Shown: in pieces, positions 26,314 to 34,876 of the stretch
Numbering within the stretch: position 1 is the stretch's first letter
Layout: every line of letters begins with the position of its first letter
Assembly (NCBI RefSeq): GCF_900105395.1
Contig: NZ_LT629775.1
Span: forward strand, 620,001-684,000
Length of the DNA: 64,000 nucleotides
Reading direction: 5' to 3'
DNA from: Streptomyces sp. TLI_053
GTDB lineage: Bacteria; Actinomycetota; Actinomycetes; Streptomycetales; Streptomycetaceae
The notes under the pieces: generated by a model
Databases searched by the model: none
The model's input: the letters and a program-made list of their open reading frames with translations, nothing else
Told to the model about the DNA's origin: nothing
Position numbers and translations under genes: made by a program

Positions 26314-26838
26314 GTGTATCCCCCAGGTGGTTCCAGTGCGTTCGAGGACGCGTGACGGAGCCGGGTGCCGTACCGCACTCCCGCCGGCCGGTCCCCACGG
26401 GCCGTACCGGTCGCCCGGCGGCCGAGCCCGCCCCCGCGGTGCGCCCTCCCGCAGCACGGCCCTCCCCGGGTCACGTACTGCGTACCTGATCCACTCTGTC
26501 CCATTCCCGGGACGAAGATCCACAATTTTCCGGACTTTGGGACGCGTACGACGTATGCCACCGTCCTGAGCTGCGGTTTGAGACACCGTCACCTCGCGAT
26601 GTGAGACACGGCCTTCGTGGAAGGACGCCGTGGGACACCGTCGCCGCCCGCACTGCGGAGCCGGTGCGCAGCACTCCTGACCAGGCACGACGAATCCGGC
26701 TCCGTCCCCGGCCGGCACACCCGGGAGGGAGGGCGTCCCAGGGACGCGAAACGTTCGCGGGACGCCTTCGGGGCTTCCTAGTGTCGGCAACCGGCGGTCG
26801 TTCGGCCGCCCTCACCCACCTCTCCCAGGAGCCCCACC
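26314..26838. other. Long divergent regulatory region upstream of a peptidoglycan-binding gene
   Basis: About 525 bp without a credible gene. It includes an AT-richer patch at about 26515-26560, three GACAC pentamers on the same strand at 26582, 26605 and 26634, and promoter element C at 26731-26784. GACAC is the known core of the WhiA binding motif, but so short a match is only suggestive. Confidence 0.5.
26731..26784 (+). promoter_or_regulatory. Conserved promoter element C of the peptidoglycan-binding gene set
   Basis: GGGCGTCCCAGGGACGCGAA (26731-26750) shares 19 of 20 bases with element A. A second GGGACG is at 26759-26764 and TAGTGT at 26779-26784, again 14 nt apart. TAGTGT is the best -10 of the three, and the gene starts 55 nt downstream. 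Confidence 0.6.
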
Positions 26839-27201
26839 ATGTCCGTGTTCCCGATCATCAAGCGCGCCGCCGTCGTGACGGCCACCGCCGCCGTCGCGGT
26901 CACCGTTCTCGCGGGCACCGCCAGCGCACGGCCCTCGGCCGGCGAGATCGCCTACGGCGACCGCGGGACCGGCGTCAAGTGCGTGCAGCTCGCGCTGAAC
27001 GCCTCCCTGCACTCCGGCCTCCAGACGGACGGAATCTGGGGTGCCCGTACCGAGAGCGCCGTGCGCCAGTTCCAGAAGGCCAACCACCTCGACGTGGACG
27101 GGATCATCGGCGTCCAGACCGGCTCCCAGCTGCTGGAGATCATCGTCCACAACGAGCACGACTGGGGCAACACCTGCTGGGAGAACCTGCCGACCTGGTA
27201 G
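26839..27201 (+). CDS. Secreted minimal peptidoglycan-binding-domain protein
   Basis: A 120-residue exported protein. A Sec signal peptide covers about residues 1-31 (IIKRAAVVTATAAVAVTVLAG, ending SARP). One PG_binding_1 domain follows (KCVQLALNASLHSGLQTDGIWGARTESAVRQF is quoted here only to locate it: CVQLAL start, DGIWG and VDGIIGVQTG later). The tail HDWGNTCWENLPTW is aromatic and has a Cys that could pair with the Cys of the domain, as in the protein at 23087. It is a paralogue of that protein in size and plan. GGAG is 7 nt before the ATG. Promoter element C controls it. Confidence 0.83.
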   Translation: MSVFPIIKRAAVVTATAAVAVTVLAGTASARPSAGEIAYGDRGTGVKCVQLALNASLHSGLQTDGIWGARTESAVRQFQKANHLDVDGIIGVQTGSQLLEIIVHNEHDWGNTCWENLPTW

Positions 27202-27219
27202 CCCGGCCCGGCCCCGGCC

Positions 27220-27331
27220 GTTCCCGGGGCCGTCCGTTCCCGGGGCCGTCCGTTCCCGGGGCCGTCCGTTCCCGGGGCCGTCCGTTCCCGGGGCCGTCCG
27301 TTCCCGGGGCCGTCCGTTCCCGGGGCCGTCG
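27220..27331. repeat. Seven tandem copies of a 16-bp unit
   Basis: GTTCCCGGGGCCGTCC is repeated head-to-tail seven times with only the last base of the last copy changed. It lies between two peptidoglycan-binding genes, starting 18 nt after a stop codon. Each unit contains CCCGGGG, so the transcript could form alternative hairpins. Near-identity of the copies indicates a recent expansion by slippage. Confidence 0.95.
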
Positions 27332-27417
27332 GTCGACGGTGGCTACCGGTCCCCTCGACCTGCCCGTCCTCCCCTCCTCTCCTCCCCTCGTCCCCTCAGC
27401 AGAAGTGAGGAACTCCC

Positions 27418-28332
27418 GTGAAGCGCTTCCCGGCCGCAGTGGCCGCGGTCTTCGCCGCCCTCCTGGCAGCCGTGCTGTCCGTCCCCGCCGCCCATGCCGC
27501 GAGCTGGCCCGTCGTCCGCAGCGGCGACCAGGGCGCCAAGGTGTCCACCGTCCAGTACCTGCTGAACGCCCGTGGCTACGCGACCGGCGCCGACGGCGCG
27601 TTCGGTCCCGCGACCGAGGCCAAGGTCAAGAGCTTCCAGAGCGCCAACGGCCTGAGCCCGGTGGACGGCGTGGTCGGCGGCGGCACCTGGCCGAAGCTGA
27701 TCGTCACCGTCCGCCAGGGCGACAACGGCGACGCCGTCAAGGCGCTCCAGGTCCAGCTGAACGCCCGCGGCGCCAACCTCTCCGTGGACGGTGCCTTCGG
27801 TGCCGGCACCGACTCCTCGGTGCGCGGCTTCCAGCAGTCCGCGGGCCTGAGCCCGGTGGACGGCATCGTCGGCCCCGCCACCTGGTCCGCCCTGCTCTCC
27901 GGCGGGGGCGGCGGCACCGGCGGCGGCACCGGCGACGTGCTCAGCCAGTCCCAGGCCGCCTCGCTGCTCTCCTCCGCGGGCATCACCTGGTCCTCCTCGG
28001 GCAACTGCTCCAACCGCAACAGCAGCAGCTGCACCTCCTTCGACGGCCTGCGCCGCGCCTCGGCGGACGGCGCCGTCGCGCTCAAGCACGCCGTGGGCGG
28101 CTGCGGCCTGACCATCACCGGTGGCACCGAGACCGGCCACGCCGCCGGTACCTACAGCCACGCCAACGGCTACAAGCTGGACTTCGCGATGGTGAGCTGC
28201 CTCACCAGCCACATCACCGGCAACTTCGCCTACAGCGGCATCCGCGGCGACGGCGCCGCCCTCTACACCGCCCCCTCGGGCAACGTCTACGCCAACGAGG
28301 GCAACCACTGGGACGTGACCTTCACCGGCTGA
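27418..28332 (+). CDS. Secreted M15-like peptidase with two peptidoglycan-binding domains
   Basis: A 304-residue exported wall enzyme. A Sec signal covers residues 1-24 (AVAAVFAALLAAVLSVPAAHA). Two PG_binding_1 domains occupy about 27-90 and 98-160, each with VDGxFGxxT and a GVVGGGTW/GIVGPATW end. A Gly-rich linker leads to a C-terminal domain (about 175-304) with TGGTETGHAAG and YSHANGYKLDF, the His...Asp/His pattern of M15-like D,D-peptidases. Cysteines at CSN, SSCTS, GGCG and VSCL suggest disulfides. The GTG at 27418 follows GAGGAA by 7 nt. A strong terminator follows, so this is the last gene of the wall cluster. Confidence 0.85.
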   Translation: MKRFPAAVAAVFAALLAAVLSVPAAHAASWPVVRSGDQGAKVSTVQYLLNARGYATGADGAFGPATEAKVKSFQSANGLSPVDGVVGGGTWPKLIVTVRQGDNGDAVKALQVQLNARGANLSVDGAFGAGTDSSVRGFQQSAGLSPVDGIVGPATWSALLSGGGGGTGGGTGDVLSQSQAASLLSSAGITWSSSGNCSNRNSSSCTSFDGLRRASADGAVALKHAVGGCGLTITGGTETGHAAGTYSHANGYKLDFAMVSCLTSHITGNFAYSGIRGDGAALYTAPSGNVYANEGNHWDVTFTG

Positions 28333-28353
28333 CGGCCGGCCTGCACGACCGCA

Positions 28354-28391
28354 CCCCGAGGGGCACCGGACACATCCGGTGCCCCTCGGGG
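28354..28391. terminator. 17-bp perfect stem-loop terminator
   Basis: A perfect 17-bp stem (28354-28370 with 28375-28391) and a CACA loop start 22 nt after the M15-like gene. Confidence 0.85.
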
Positions 28392-28562
28392 CTTCGAGCA
28401 CTCCCGAGCAGGAGCAGCGGTTCGTGCGGTGCCCGGACGTCGTTGGCCGTCCACCGTCCCGGCTTCGCCACCCGCTCCGACCGGTCGACGGCCGCACAGC
28501 CGGTTCCGGGGCTCCGACACCACAACGACCGGGGATCTTTGAGGCCTGGTCAGTTGTTCCCC

Positions 28563-28591
28563 TGAAACGGGCGAGCCTGCTCTCGTACAGT
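28563..28591 (+). promoter_or_regulatory. Promoter TGAAAC-N17-TACAGT
   Basis: TGAAAC (28563-28568) and TACAGT (28586-28591) are 17 nt apart, 53 nt before the HATPase gene. The -10 is a good match to the vegetative consensus, the -35 a moderate one. The remaining stretch from 28392 to 28560 shows nothing recognisable. Confidence 0.5.
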
Positions 28592-28643
28592 GGGGCGACC
28601 TGCTCGTGACGGGCGGCCGCGGTTCAGGGCGAGGGGAGAACGA

Positions 28644-29549
28644 GTGGCGCAGCACGGGGGCCGCGGACCGGCCGAACCGGCCGGGGACCCGACGACGCTG
28701 GTCGAGGCCGTGCGGCTGGTCCTCGCCCAGGTCGAGGACATTCACGGTGTCCCCGTGACAAGCGTCCTCGTCGGCGACTGCCCGCTCGACGAGAGGCTGG
28801 CCGGGCTCGCACTGGCAGCGCGCGAGGCGATGGTCAACGCTGCCAGATTCGGTGGCAGAGGGGCCGTGTCGGTGTACTGCGAGGTGACGGCCGGCACGGT
28901 CTTCCTTTCGGTGCGGGACCGAGGGCCGGGATTCGATCCGGCTTCGGTACCCGATGACCGGACGGGCATCCGGGAATCGATCATCGGCCGAATGCGGCGG
29001 CACGGCGGAACAGCCCGGATACACGCGCCGTCGGACGGCGGTACGGAGGTCCAGCTGGAGATGGACACCGCCGTGGGCGATTCGGCGTCAAAGGCCTTGG
29101 CCGCGACAACGTCGGATTTCCTGACCTGGAATGCCTTTGTCTCCCACAGTCGCGCGACAGAGCGGCAGAATCGGCAGAGCAGGCAACGTGACCGGGCACA
29201 GCGGCAGGAACGTGTGCACCGAGCCGAACGGCAGGCGGAATTCTTCGCCGTGATTGTGCTCCTCTGGCTCGCGACAGCCGGCTACTACGTCGCCGTCCAT
29301 GCCACGCACAACGTGCTGGAGAGCCTTGGGCAGCAGCGGTTCAGCCCGTCGGACACGGCGCAGATCATCACAGCGGTCGGCGGACTGATGACAGCGACCG
29401 GACTCAGCGTCGCAGGGATACTGAAGGCGCTCGCCCTCCTTGTGCACGCACGTGCTGACATGGTCCGCGCCCGCGAGGGTCTCCCGTCGGCGGGGCGGTC
29501 GGCGGTGCCTGACGACGGCGACCCGACCGGAAGCGGCCGGACGGACTGA
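28644..29549 (+). CDS. Orphan HATPase_c protein with C-terminal transmembrane helices
   Basis: A 301-residue protein with the ATPase domain first. Residues about 10-145 resemble the NarL-type sensor-kinase ATP-binding domain of streptomycetes: LALAAREAMVNAARFGG (N box), VRDRGPGFDP (G1) and SIIGRMRRHGGTARIHA with DGGTEVQLEM at the end. No HisKA phosphoacceptor helix is visible. A long charged Arg/Gln helix (about 170-200, coiled-coil-like) precedes two transmembrane helices (about 200-220 and 245-275). This order is inverted relative to a normal sensor kinase, so it may be an anti-sigma-like or GHKL modulator. GAGGGGAGAA lies before the GTG at 28644. It has its own promoter. Confidence 0.75.
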   Translation: MAQHGGRGPAEPAGDPTTLVEAVRLVLAQVEDIHGVPVTSVLVGDCPLDERLAGLALAAREAMVNAARFGGRGAVSVYCEVTAGTVFLSVRDRGPGFDPASVPDDRTGIRESIIGRMRRHGGTARIHAPSDGGTEVQLEMDTAVGDSASKALAATTSDFLTWNAFVSHSRATERQNRQSRQRDRAQRQERVHRAERQAEFFAVIVLLWLATAGYYVAVHATHNVLESLGQQRFSPSDTAQIITAVGGLMTATGLSVAGILKALALLVHARADMVRAREGLPSAGRSAVPDDGDPTGSGRTD

Positions 29550-29785
29550 GCAGGCGCCGGGACGGGTCGGCCCCGCCCCGCGGCCGGGCGGCCTGGCTCG
29601 CGTACCGCGCGGCCGGCTGTGCGGCCGGGGCGTGGGGCAGGGGCGGTGACCGGTCCACGGGCGGTCGGCACAGGTGTCCTTGGCCCTCGACCGGCCGCGC
29701 CGGGCCGGACGGCGGCCCGGCCGGAGAGGTCGGCGGGCGGCCTGTCGGGCGCCGCCGCGGCGGTCGGGGCGCCGCGGCGGCGGAA

Positions 29786-30658
29786 TCAGGAGGCCGGGTT
29801 GTGACCGTCGGCCTGTACGGCATAGGCCTGCCACTCCCGCGGGGAGACCCCGTAGGTCTCACGGAACGCCCGGCTGAAATGGGAGTGGCTGACGAAGCCC
29901 CACCGGTGCGCGACGGCGGAGACGCTGGTCTGCCGCCGGGAGGGACGTTCCAGCTCCCGGCGACAGGCGTCCAGGCGCCGCTGCCGTACCCACTGGCCCA
30001 CCGTCGTCCCGTCCTGCTGGAACAGCTTGTGCAGGTAGCGCACCGAGATGTGCTGCGACCGGGCGACCGAGTCGGGCGAGAGGTCCGGGTCCGCGAGGTT
30101 GTCCTCGATGTGGGCGCGGATGCGGGACAGCAGCTCGGCCGCGCCGGTCGGGTGCTCCGGCTGTTCCCGTTCGAGCAGGTCGGTCACCAGGACGGCGACG
30201 ATGTCGGAGACGCTGCGCGCGAGGTGGTTGCCCGGCCGGGCGCGGTGGGCCCGGGCCTGGGTGGTGAGGGTCCGCAGGAACTGGGAGGCGAGCGAGCCGA
30301 TCCCCTCACTCCCCCGCGCCAGCAGCCCGCCCGTACGCCGGACGTCACCGTGCCGGACGCCCAGGTAGAAGCAGGGGATGCGAAAGCGGACCATCCGGCA
30401 TTCGGAGTCCTGCAGCAGGCCCGCGGGGTGCGGGGTGGTGCCGATCAGGAGGTCCCCGGGCGCCAGGGTGGTGCTGTCGCCCCGGCGCCGGACGGAGGCC
30501 GTGCCCCGGACGTGCAGGACGACGTAGAGGCAGTCCCCGGGATCGGTTCCGGGCGGCGGGGAGAGGATGTCGATGCAGCTGCCGCCGCCGTCGCGGACGG
30601 CCTGGTCGAGCTGGTGGTGCTCGTTCTCGGACATGGGTGAGGGACCCGACTGGCTCAC
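29786..30658 (-). CDS. AraC-family transcriptional regulator (paralogue 1)
   Basis: A 290-residue cytosolic regulator. The N-terminal cupin-like AraC-binding domain (about 25-140) is followed by a helical connector (HLARSVSDIVAVLVTDLLE) and a two-HTH AraC domain (about 185-282) with SVRYLHKLFQ, RRLDACRREL and WGFVSHSHFSRAFRETYG. GTG at 30658 with GGAG about 6 nt upstream is chosen over the internal ATG at 30634, which lacks a ribosome site. It is one of three paralogous AraC genes within 7.3 kb. The ligand and targets are unknown. The 236 bp downstream of it (29550-29785) hold no gene. Confidence 0.85.
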   Translation of the reverse strand: MSQSGPSPMSENEHHQLDQAVRDGGGSCIDILSPPPGTDPGDCLYVVLHVRGTASVRRRGDSTTLAPGDLLIGTTPHPAGLLQDSECRMVRFRIPCFYLGVRHGDVRRTGGLLARGSEGIGSLASQFLRTLTTQARAHRARPGNHLARSVSDIVAVLVTDLLEREQPEHPTGAAELLSRIRAHIEDNLADPDLSPDSVARSQHISVRYLHKLFQQDGTTVGQWVRQRRLDACRRELERPSRRQTSVSAVAHRWGFVSHSHFSRAFRETYGVSPREWQAYAVQADGHNPAS

Positions 30659-31390
30659 GGGAGACTCCGACCGGTTCGTTTGGTTCTGTGCGGGTGCAGG
30701 AAGCGGGTGCGGGAGGGGGTGCGGGAGGGGGTAGCGACTGGAGCGCCTCCTCCCCGGGACAGGCGCGCCGATTCGACTTCTTCATGATCAATGGCTTCCT
30801 GGCGCCATTCATACAAGGAGCAAAACCGGATGGACAAGGCTTCGACGGACGGAGGACCACGCCGTTCCGTCCGGCCTCGACCGCAGTCTCCCCGGGCAGC
30901 GCCGGCCCCCTGGAGGAGGCTGTTCGCACGACCCCACGGACGGATCCGGAGCTGATCAAATGGCCTTCGGCGTCGTGGAGTTCGAGCCTGCCACAGGCTG
31001 CTCGCACCGACCGGCACGGTCCCCCCGGAGCGCCGGTCTCCGGCCTCGCGGGCGAGGCCGCACGACCAGGAGGAACCCGAACCCCGCCCCGCGTACCGGG
31101 TGAACGGTGCGCGCACCGCACATCGCGGTGCGCCTCCGGAACATCCGCACCGCCCCGGCCCCCTAGGCTGGGCGGCGAATCCGCCTCACCTGTGCGACGG
31201 CAGCTCCCGGGGCCCGGGGCGGGAGCACCACACCGCCTGCCGCATCGGCTTCCCCACTGCCCGGCGGGCCCCGTCCGACCGGACACCGCAATCGCCGGAC
31301 ACCGCCCCGTGGCGGCCCCCGTCACCCGCGCGGGCCCGGCGCCGGCACCCGTAGCGCGACCCCGACACCGACACCGACCCAGGAGATTCC
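30659..31390. other. Long intergenic region between AraC paralogue 1 and the SsgA-like gene
   Basis: About 730 bp with no gene except the small candidate at 30830-30955. It includes a short direct repeat of GGGTGCGGGAGG near 30703-30732 and an AT-richer patch near 30770-30830. A TAGGCT hexamer near 31166 may be a -10 for the SsgA-like gene, but no convincing -35 was found. Confidence 0.4.
30830..30955 (+). CDS. Candidate 41-residue arginine-rich small ORF
   Basis: This short ATG frame has a full AAGGAG ribosome site 9 nt upstream, in an AT-richer patch unlike its surroundings. It would encode a basic 41-residue peptide (10 Arg, 7 Pro), ending LFARPHGRIRS. No family is recognised. The strong ribosome site is the only support, and the region may equally be an untranslated leader. 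Confidence 0.25.
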   Translation: MDKASTDGGPRRSVRPRPQSPRAAPAPWRRLFARPHGRIRS

Positions 31391-31846
31391 ATGCCCGCCC
31401 CCCAGCCGCTGCCCGGCTCCCGGCCCCACTCGGAGGCGATCAGCACCGAGATCCTCCTCGACGCCCGGCTCGTCCTGGGCGAGCACGAGTCCGTCGACGT
31501 CCCCGTGCGCTTCGGTTACCGCAGCGACGACCCGCTCGCCGTCGCGCTCACGTTCCTGGGGCCCGCGGCCGACGCCGGCGTCTGGCGGTTCTCCCGCGAC
31601 CTGTTGTGGGAAGGGCTGCAGAGGCCCAGCGGCTCCGGCGACGTCCGGGTCTGGCCGCCCTGCACCTGCCACGGCCGCACGGCCCTTCGCGTCATGCTCC
31701 GCAACCGCGAGGACGTCGTCCTCCTCGACCTCCCGCCCCGGCAGCTGCGCCGTTGGCTCCGCCGGGAGACCTTCGCGCTCGTCCCCCCGGGCACGGAGGC
31801 CGGCACGATCGACTGGGACACCGAGCTGGAACGCCTCGCCGGTTGA
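31391..31846 (+). CDS. SsgA-like sporulation/cell-division regulator (SALP)
   Basis: A 151-residue SsgA/SsgB-family protein, a group confined to sporulating actinomycetes, whose members steer septum placement, FtsZ recruitment and spore-wall peptidoglycan. Family features are visible: VPVRFGYRSDDPLAVALTF near residues 38-57, WRFSRDLLWEGL, then a Leu/Arg-rich C-terminal helix (LLDLPPRQLRRWLRRET) and the VPPGTEAGTIDWD end. Length is at the upper end for the family because of a Pro-rich N-terminal extension. AGGAG lies 6 nt before the ATG. It stands alone between regulators, and which SALP subgroup it belongs to cannot be decided here. Confidence 0.88.
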   Translation: MPAPQPLPGSRPHSEAISTEILLDARLVLGEHESVDVPVRFGYRSDDPLAVALTFLGPAADAGVWRFSRDLLWEGLQRPSGSGDVRVWPPCTCHGRTALRVMLRNREDVVLLDLPPRQLRRWLRRETFALVPPGTEAGTIDWDTELERLAG

Positions 31847-31914
31847 TGTCCGGCTGACGTCCGGTCACCGCCCGGCACGCGCCGTGCTCGGTCCACGCTC
31901 GGCGTCCGCGCTCG

Positions 31915-31985
31915 GCCCGTGCTCAGCCCGTGCTCAGCCCGTGCTCAGGTCGTCGCTCAGTTCGTCGCTCAGTTCGTCGCTCAGC
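31915..31985. repeat. Two adjacent short tandem repeats at the LAL gene 3' end
   Basis: Three copies of the 11-bp unit GCCCGTGCTCA (31915-31947) are followed by three copies of the 12-bp unit TCGTCGCTCAGY (31950-31985). The second array is in frame and encodes the repeated SDEL tail of the regulator. The first spans the stop codon, so slippage there can change the C-terminus. Confidence 0.85.
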
Positions 31986-34789
31986 TGACTGCGGGAGGTG
32001 ATCCCGAGCTTCGGGAAGATGCGGTACAGGTGCGCGCCGATCGTCCTCGGCGACAGGCTCAGCCGCCGTCCTATCTCCTTGTTGGAGAGGCCCTGCGCCG
32101 CCAGCCCGGCGATCTGGATCTCCTGGGGCGTGAGAAGGTCCCGGCCGGTCCGGTTCGGCCCCGTGCTGCCCTCACCCGCCGAACGCAGTTCCTGGGACGC
32201 CCGTTCGCGCCAGGGCTCCACGCCCAGTGCCGCGAAGGAGTCCCGGGCGATCCGCAGCGGGGTCCGGGCCTCCATCACCCGGCGACGGCAGCGCAACCAG
32301 GTGCCGTGGGCGAGCATGAGCCGGGCGCGGACGAAGGGCGCGCGGGACATGTCCAGGTCGAAGGCCGCCCGGTACCGTTCCTCGGCCTCATCGTCGTCGG
32401 CGAGCAGGGCGTGGGCGAATCCCAGACTCACCCGGATCATCTGCACCTCGCTCGTCCCCGCGAACGTGACGACCTGTCGAAGGGCGGCCTTCGCCGTCGC
32501 GCGACGCTCGTCGCCGGTGGCGGCCTCGGCCAGCTCCGCGATGGCCATGGTCTGCATGAACGGGTGGTAGGCGGGATCGGCCGGGTCGAAGACCCGCCAG
32601 ACGCAGGAGAAGGCCTCGGCGTGCCGCCCGGCGGCGAGGGCGACGAGGCCGCGCGCGATCTGGATGTACGCGAGCTTGGAGGGGTCGACCACGGTCAGCC
32701 CCTGGCCCTCCGCCTCGCCGATCGCGAGCAGCGCCGTGTCAAGATCCCCCCGCAGCGCCGCGAACTGCGCCTGCGCCACCCGCGCTCCGGTCAGCCAGCG
32801 CGGCTGCGCGGTCTCCTCGGCCAGCCGCGCCGCCTCGGCCGCCGCCGGAAGTCCGGTCTCCCGGTCGACGGTGTGCACGGTGGCGAGGGCGAGCAGCACC
32901 AGCGTCTTGGTCAGCGGGCCCCGCCGCCCCTGCCGGCGCAGTCCGTCCGCCGCCTGGCGGGCGAATCCGCTGACGTGGTCGAACCCGTTCACCATGATCG
33001 CGGCGTTACCGAGGGTGGCGGCGGTCAGGGCGTCGTAGCCGCCCTCGCGTTCGAGACGCCGCAGCCGGTCGATCACCGTCGCCGCCGCCTCCAGCGGGGC
33101 GGCCCCGGCCAGCGTGCACACCAGGTCGGGGTGGAGTTCCGGGACGGGCAGCCGTTCGGCGGCCGCCACGACGCGTTCCCGCAGTTCCCGCCCCGGGTCG
33201 GACCACCAGCAGCGCCACGCGGCCACGCGCAGCAGGCGCAGCGCGAGTTCGGGATCACCGGCCCCGGCGGCCTGCTCCGCCGTGGCGATCAGCAGGTGTA
33301 TCCGGGACGTGCTCGTGTCGGACTCCGACTCCAGCCATTCGCGCAGCAGGACCACGCGGGCCCGCTCCCGCACGTCCGGGCCCAGAGATTCGGCCTGCTG
33401 CAGCAGAGCCGACACCCGGTCCGCCTGGCCGAGTTCGAAGCACAACTCGGCGGCGTCGAGGAGGCGGGCCACGCTTCCCGAGGGGGACTCGCTCAATGCG
33501 GTGGCGCGTTCCAGCGCCGTCAGGGCCACGGCTGCGGCACCACGCTCCCTCGCGCCGAGCGCGGCTCGGACCAGTTGCCGTGCCACGGCTTCGTCGGGAC
33601 GGCCGCCGGCCGCGGCCCGGTGCCACGCCTGCCGGTCGGGCTGTTCGTCGAGGGTCCGGGCGAGCGCCCCGTGGGCGGCGAGCCGGTCCGCGAACAGGGC
33701 CGAGGCCAGGACGGCGGAGCGCAGCAGAGGATGGGTGAAGTCGATGCGGAACCGGTCGATGCGCACCAGGCCCGCGGCTATGGCGGGTTCCAGGGCACGT
33801 GCGGCGATCCCGGTGCCGGTCATGGCCGAAGCCGCGGCGAGGACCTCGGCGAGCGAAGCGTCGTCGGCGGTGGCCGCCACCAGCAGCGCGTGGCGGGTGT
33901 CGGACGGCAGGTCGGCCAACGGCGAGGAGAAGGCGCGCCGGAGTCGGGCGGTGAGAGGAAGCTCCGGCGTCATCGCCGACTCCGTGGACGTCCCGCCCGC
34001 CCCCAGGGTGAGGGGGAGTTCGGTCAGCGCGAGGGGGTTGCCGGCCGACATCGCCGCCACGAGGCGGCGTGTCCCCGAAGGGAGGGCGGGGTGGCGGGCG
34101 TCCAGCAGGGCGTCGGCCGCGACCGGCGCCAGGGGCCCGAGGCACAGTTCGCGGATGCCGGCGGCACCCGGCCACACCGTACGGTCCTCCCGACCGGCGA
34201 GGAGCAGGCCGAGGGGCTCGGTGCCGAGACGGCGCGCGAGGAACCCGAGCACGTCCAGGGTCGGCGGGTCGAGCCACTCGGCGTCGTCCACGACCAGCAG
34301 CACGGGTGTTTCGGCCGCCGCCTCGCCGAGCAGGCCGAGGACGGCCAGGGCGATCATGAAGAACCGGGGCGCGGAAGCGCCGGGCGGCGGCTCCTCCCCA
34401 CGTTCCTCCGCATGCTCCGCCCTTCGTTCCTCCGTACGCTCCTGCCCACGGTCCTCCCCACGTCCTTCCGCGCGCTCGTCCATGCCGAAGGCGCCCAGCA
34501 GCGCCTTCGCCTGGGCGGCGGGGAGTCGCGGGAGGCGATCCGTCAAGGTCCGGGTCAGCTGGTGCAGCCCCGCGAACGGCAGCCGGCTCTCGGCCTGCAC
34601 ACCCACTGCCCTGAGGACGGTGCACCCGGAGTTCCGGGCCCGGGCGGCGGCGTGGTCCAGGAGGGCGGACTTGCCGGTCCCGGGGCCCCCGTGGATCAGC
34701 AGCGCGTCGCCGTGCCCGGGCAGGGCGTCGACCAATGCGTCGACGGCCGCCAGCTCCTCCTCCCGACCGAACAGGGTAGTGCCTGACAT
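31934..34789 (-). CDS. LAL-type LuxR-family transcriptional regulator
   Basis: A 951-residue large ATP-binding LuxR regulator. The STAND-like NTPase has Walker A GGPGTGKSALLDHA near residues 38-51 and Walker B VLLVVDDAEWLDPP near 165-178. A Glu/Arg-rich low-complexity insert at about 104-130 interrupts the early NTPase region. A TPR-like helical middle part follows, then a C-terminal LuxR HTH (about 885-945: LLTPQEIQIAGLAAQGLSN, then RRLSLSPRTIGAHLYRI). The tail is a repeated SDEL. ATG at 34789 is chosen because GAGGAA precedes it by 7 nt. Such proteins often activate secondary metabolism or sugar use. It is divergent from AraC paralogue 2 across a region with three direct repeats. Confidence 0.9.
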   Translation of the reverse strand: MSGTTLFGREEELAAVDALVDALPGHGDALLIHGGPGTGKSALLDHAAARARNSGCTVLRAVGVQAESRLPFAGLHQLTRTLTDRLPRLPAAQAKALLGAFGMDERAEGRGEDRGQERTEERRAEHAEERGEEPPPGASAPRFFMIALAVLGLLGEAAAETPVLLVVDDAEWLDPPTLDVLGFLARRLGTEPLGLLLAGREDRTVWPGAAGIRELCLGPLAPVAADALLDARHPALPSGTRRLVAAMSAGNPLALTELPLTLGAGGTSTESAMTPELPLTARLRRAFSSPLADLPSDTRHALLVAATADDASLAEVLAAASAMTGTGIAARALEPAIAAGLVRIDRFRIDFTHPLLRSAVLASALFADRLAAHGALARTLDEQPDRQAWHRAAAGGRPDEAVARQLVRAALGARERGAAAVALTALERATALSESPSGSVARLLDAAELCFELGQADRVSALLQQAESLGPDVRERARVVLLREWLESESDTSTSRIHLLIATAEQAAGAGDPELALRLLRVAAWRCWWSDPGRELRERVVAAAERLPVPELHPDLVCTLAGAAPLEAAATVIDRLRRLEREGGYDALTAATLGNAAIMVNGFDHVSGFARQAADGLRRQGRRGPLTKTLVLLALATVHTVDRETGLPAAAEAARLAEETAQPRWLTGARVAQAQFAALRGDLDTALLAIGEAEGQGLTVVDPSKLAYIQIARGLVALAAGRHAEAFSCVWRVFDPADPAYHPFMQTMAIAELAEAATGDERRATAKAALRQVVTFAGTSEVQMIRVSLGFAHALLADDDEAEERYRAAFDLDMSRAPFVRARLMLAHGTWLRCRRRVMEARTPLRIARDSFAALGVEPWRERASQELRSAGEGSTGPNRTGRDLLTPQEIQIAGLAAQGLSNKEIGRRLSLSPRTIGAHLYRIFPKLGITSRSQLSDELSDELSDDLSTG

Positions 34790-34876
34790 CCGATGTTCCT
34801 CTGCGCCTCTCGCCACTGCTCCGACCTGGACCGATGCAGTGTAGGCGCACGCGTTGCACAGCCCGAATGCGCTGAG

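Noticed and set aside
27220..27331. CRISPR array
   Set aside because: The units are contiguous 16-mers without spacers, so this is a simple tandem repeat.
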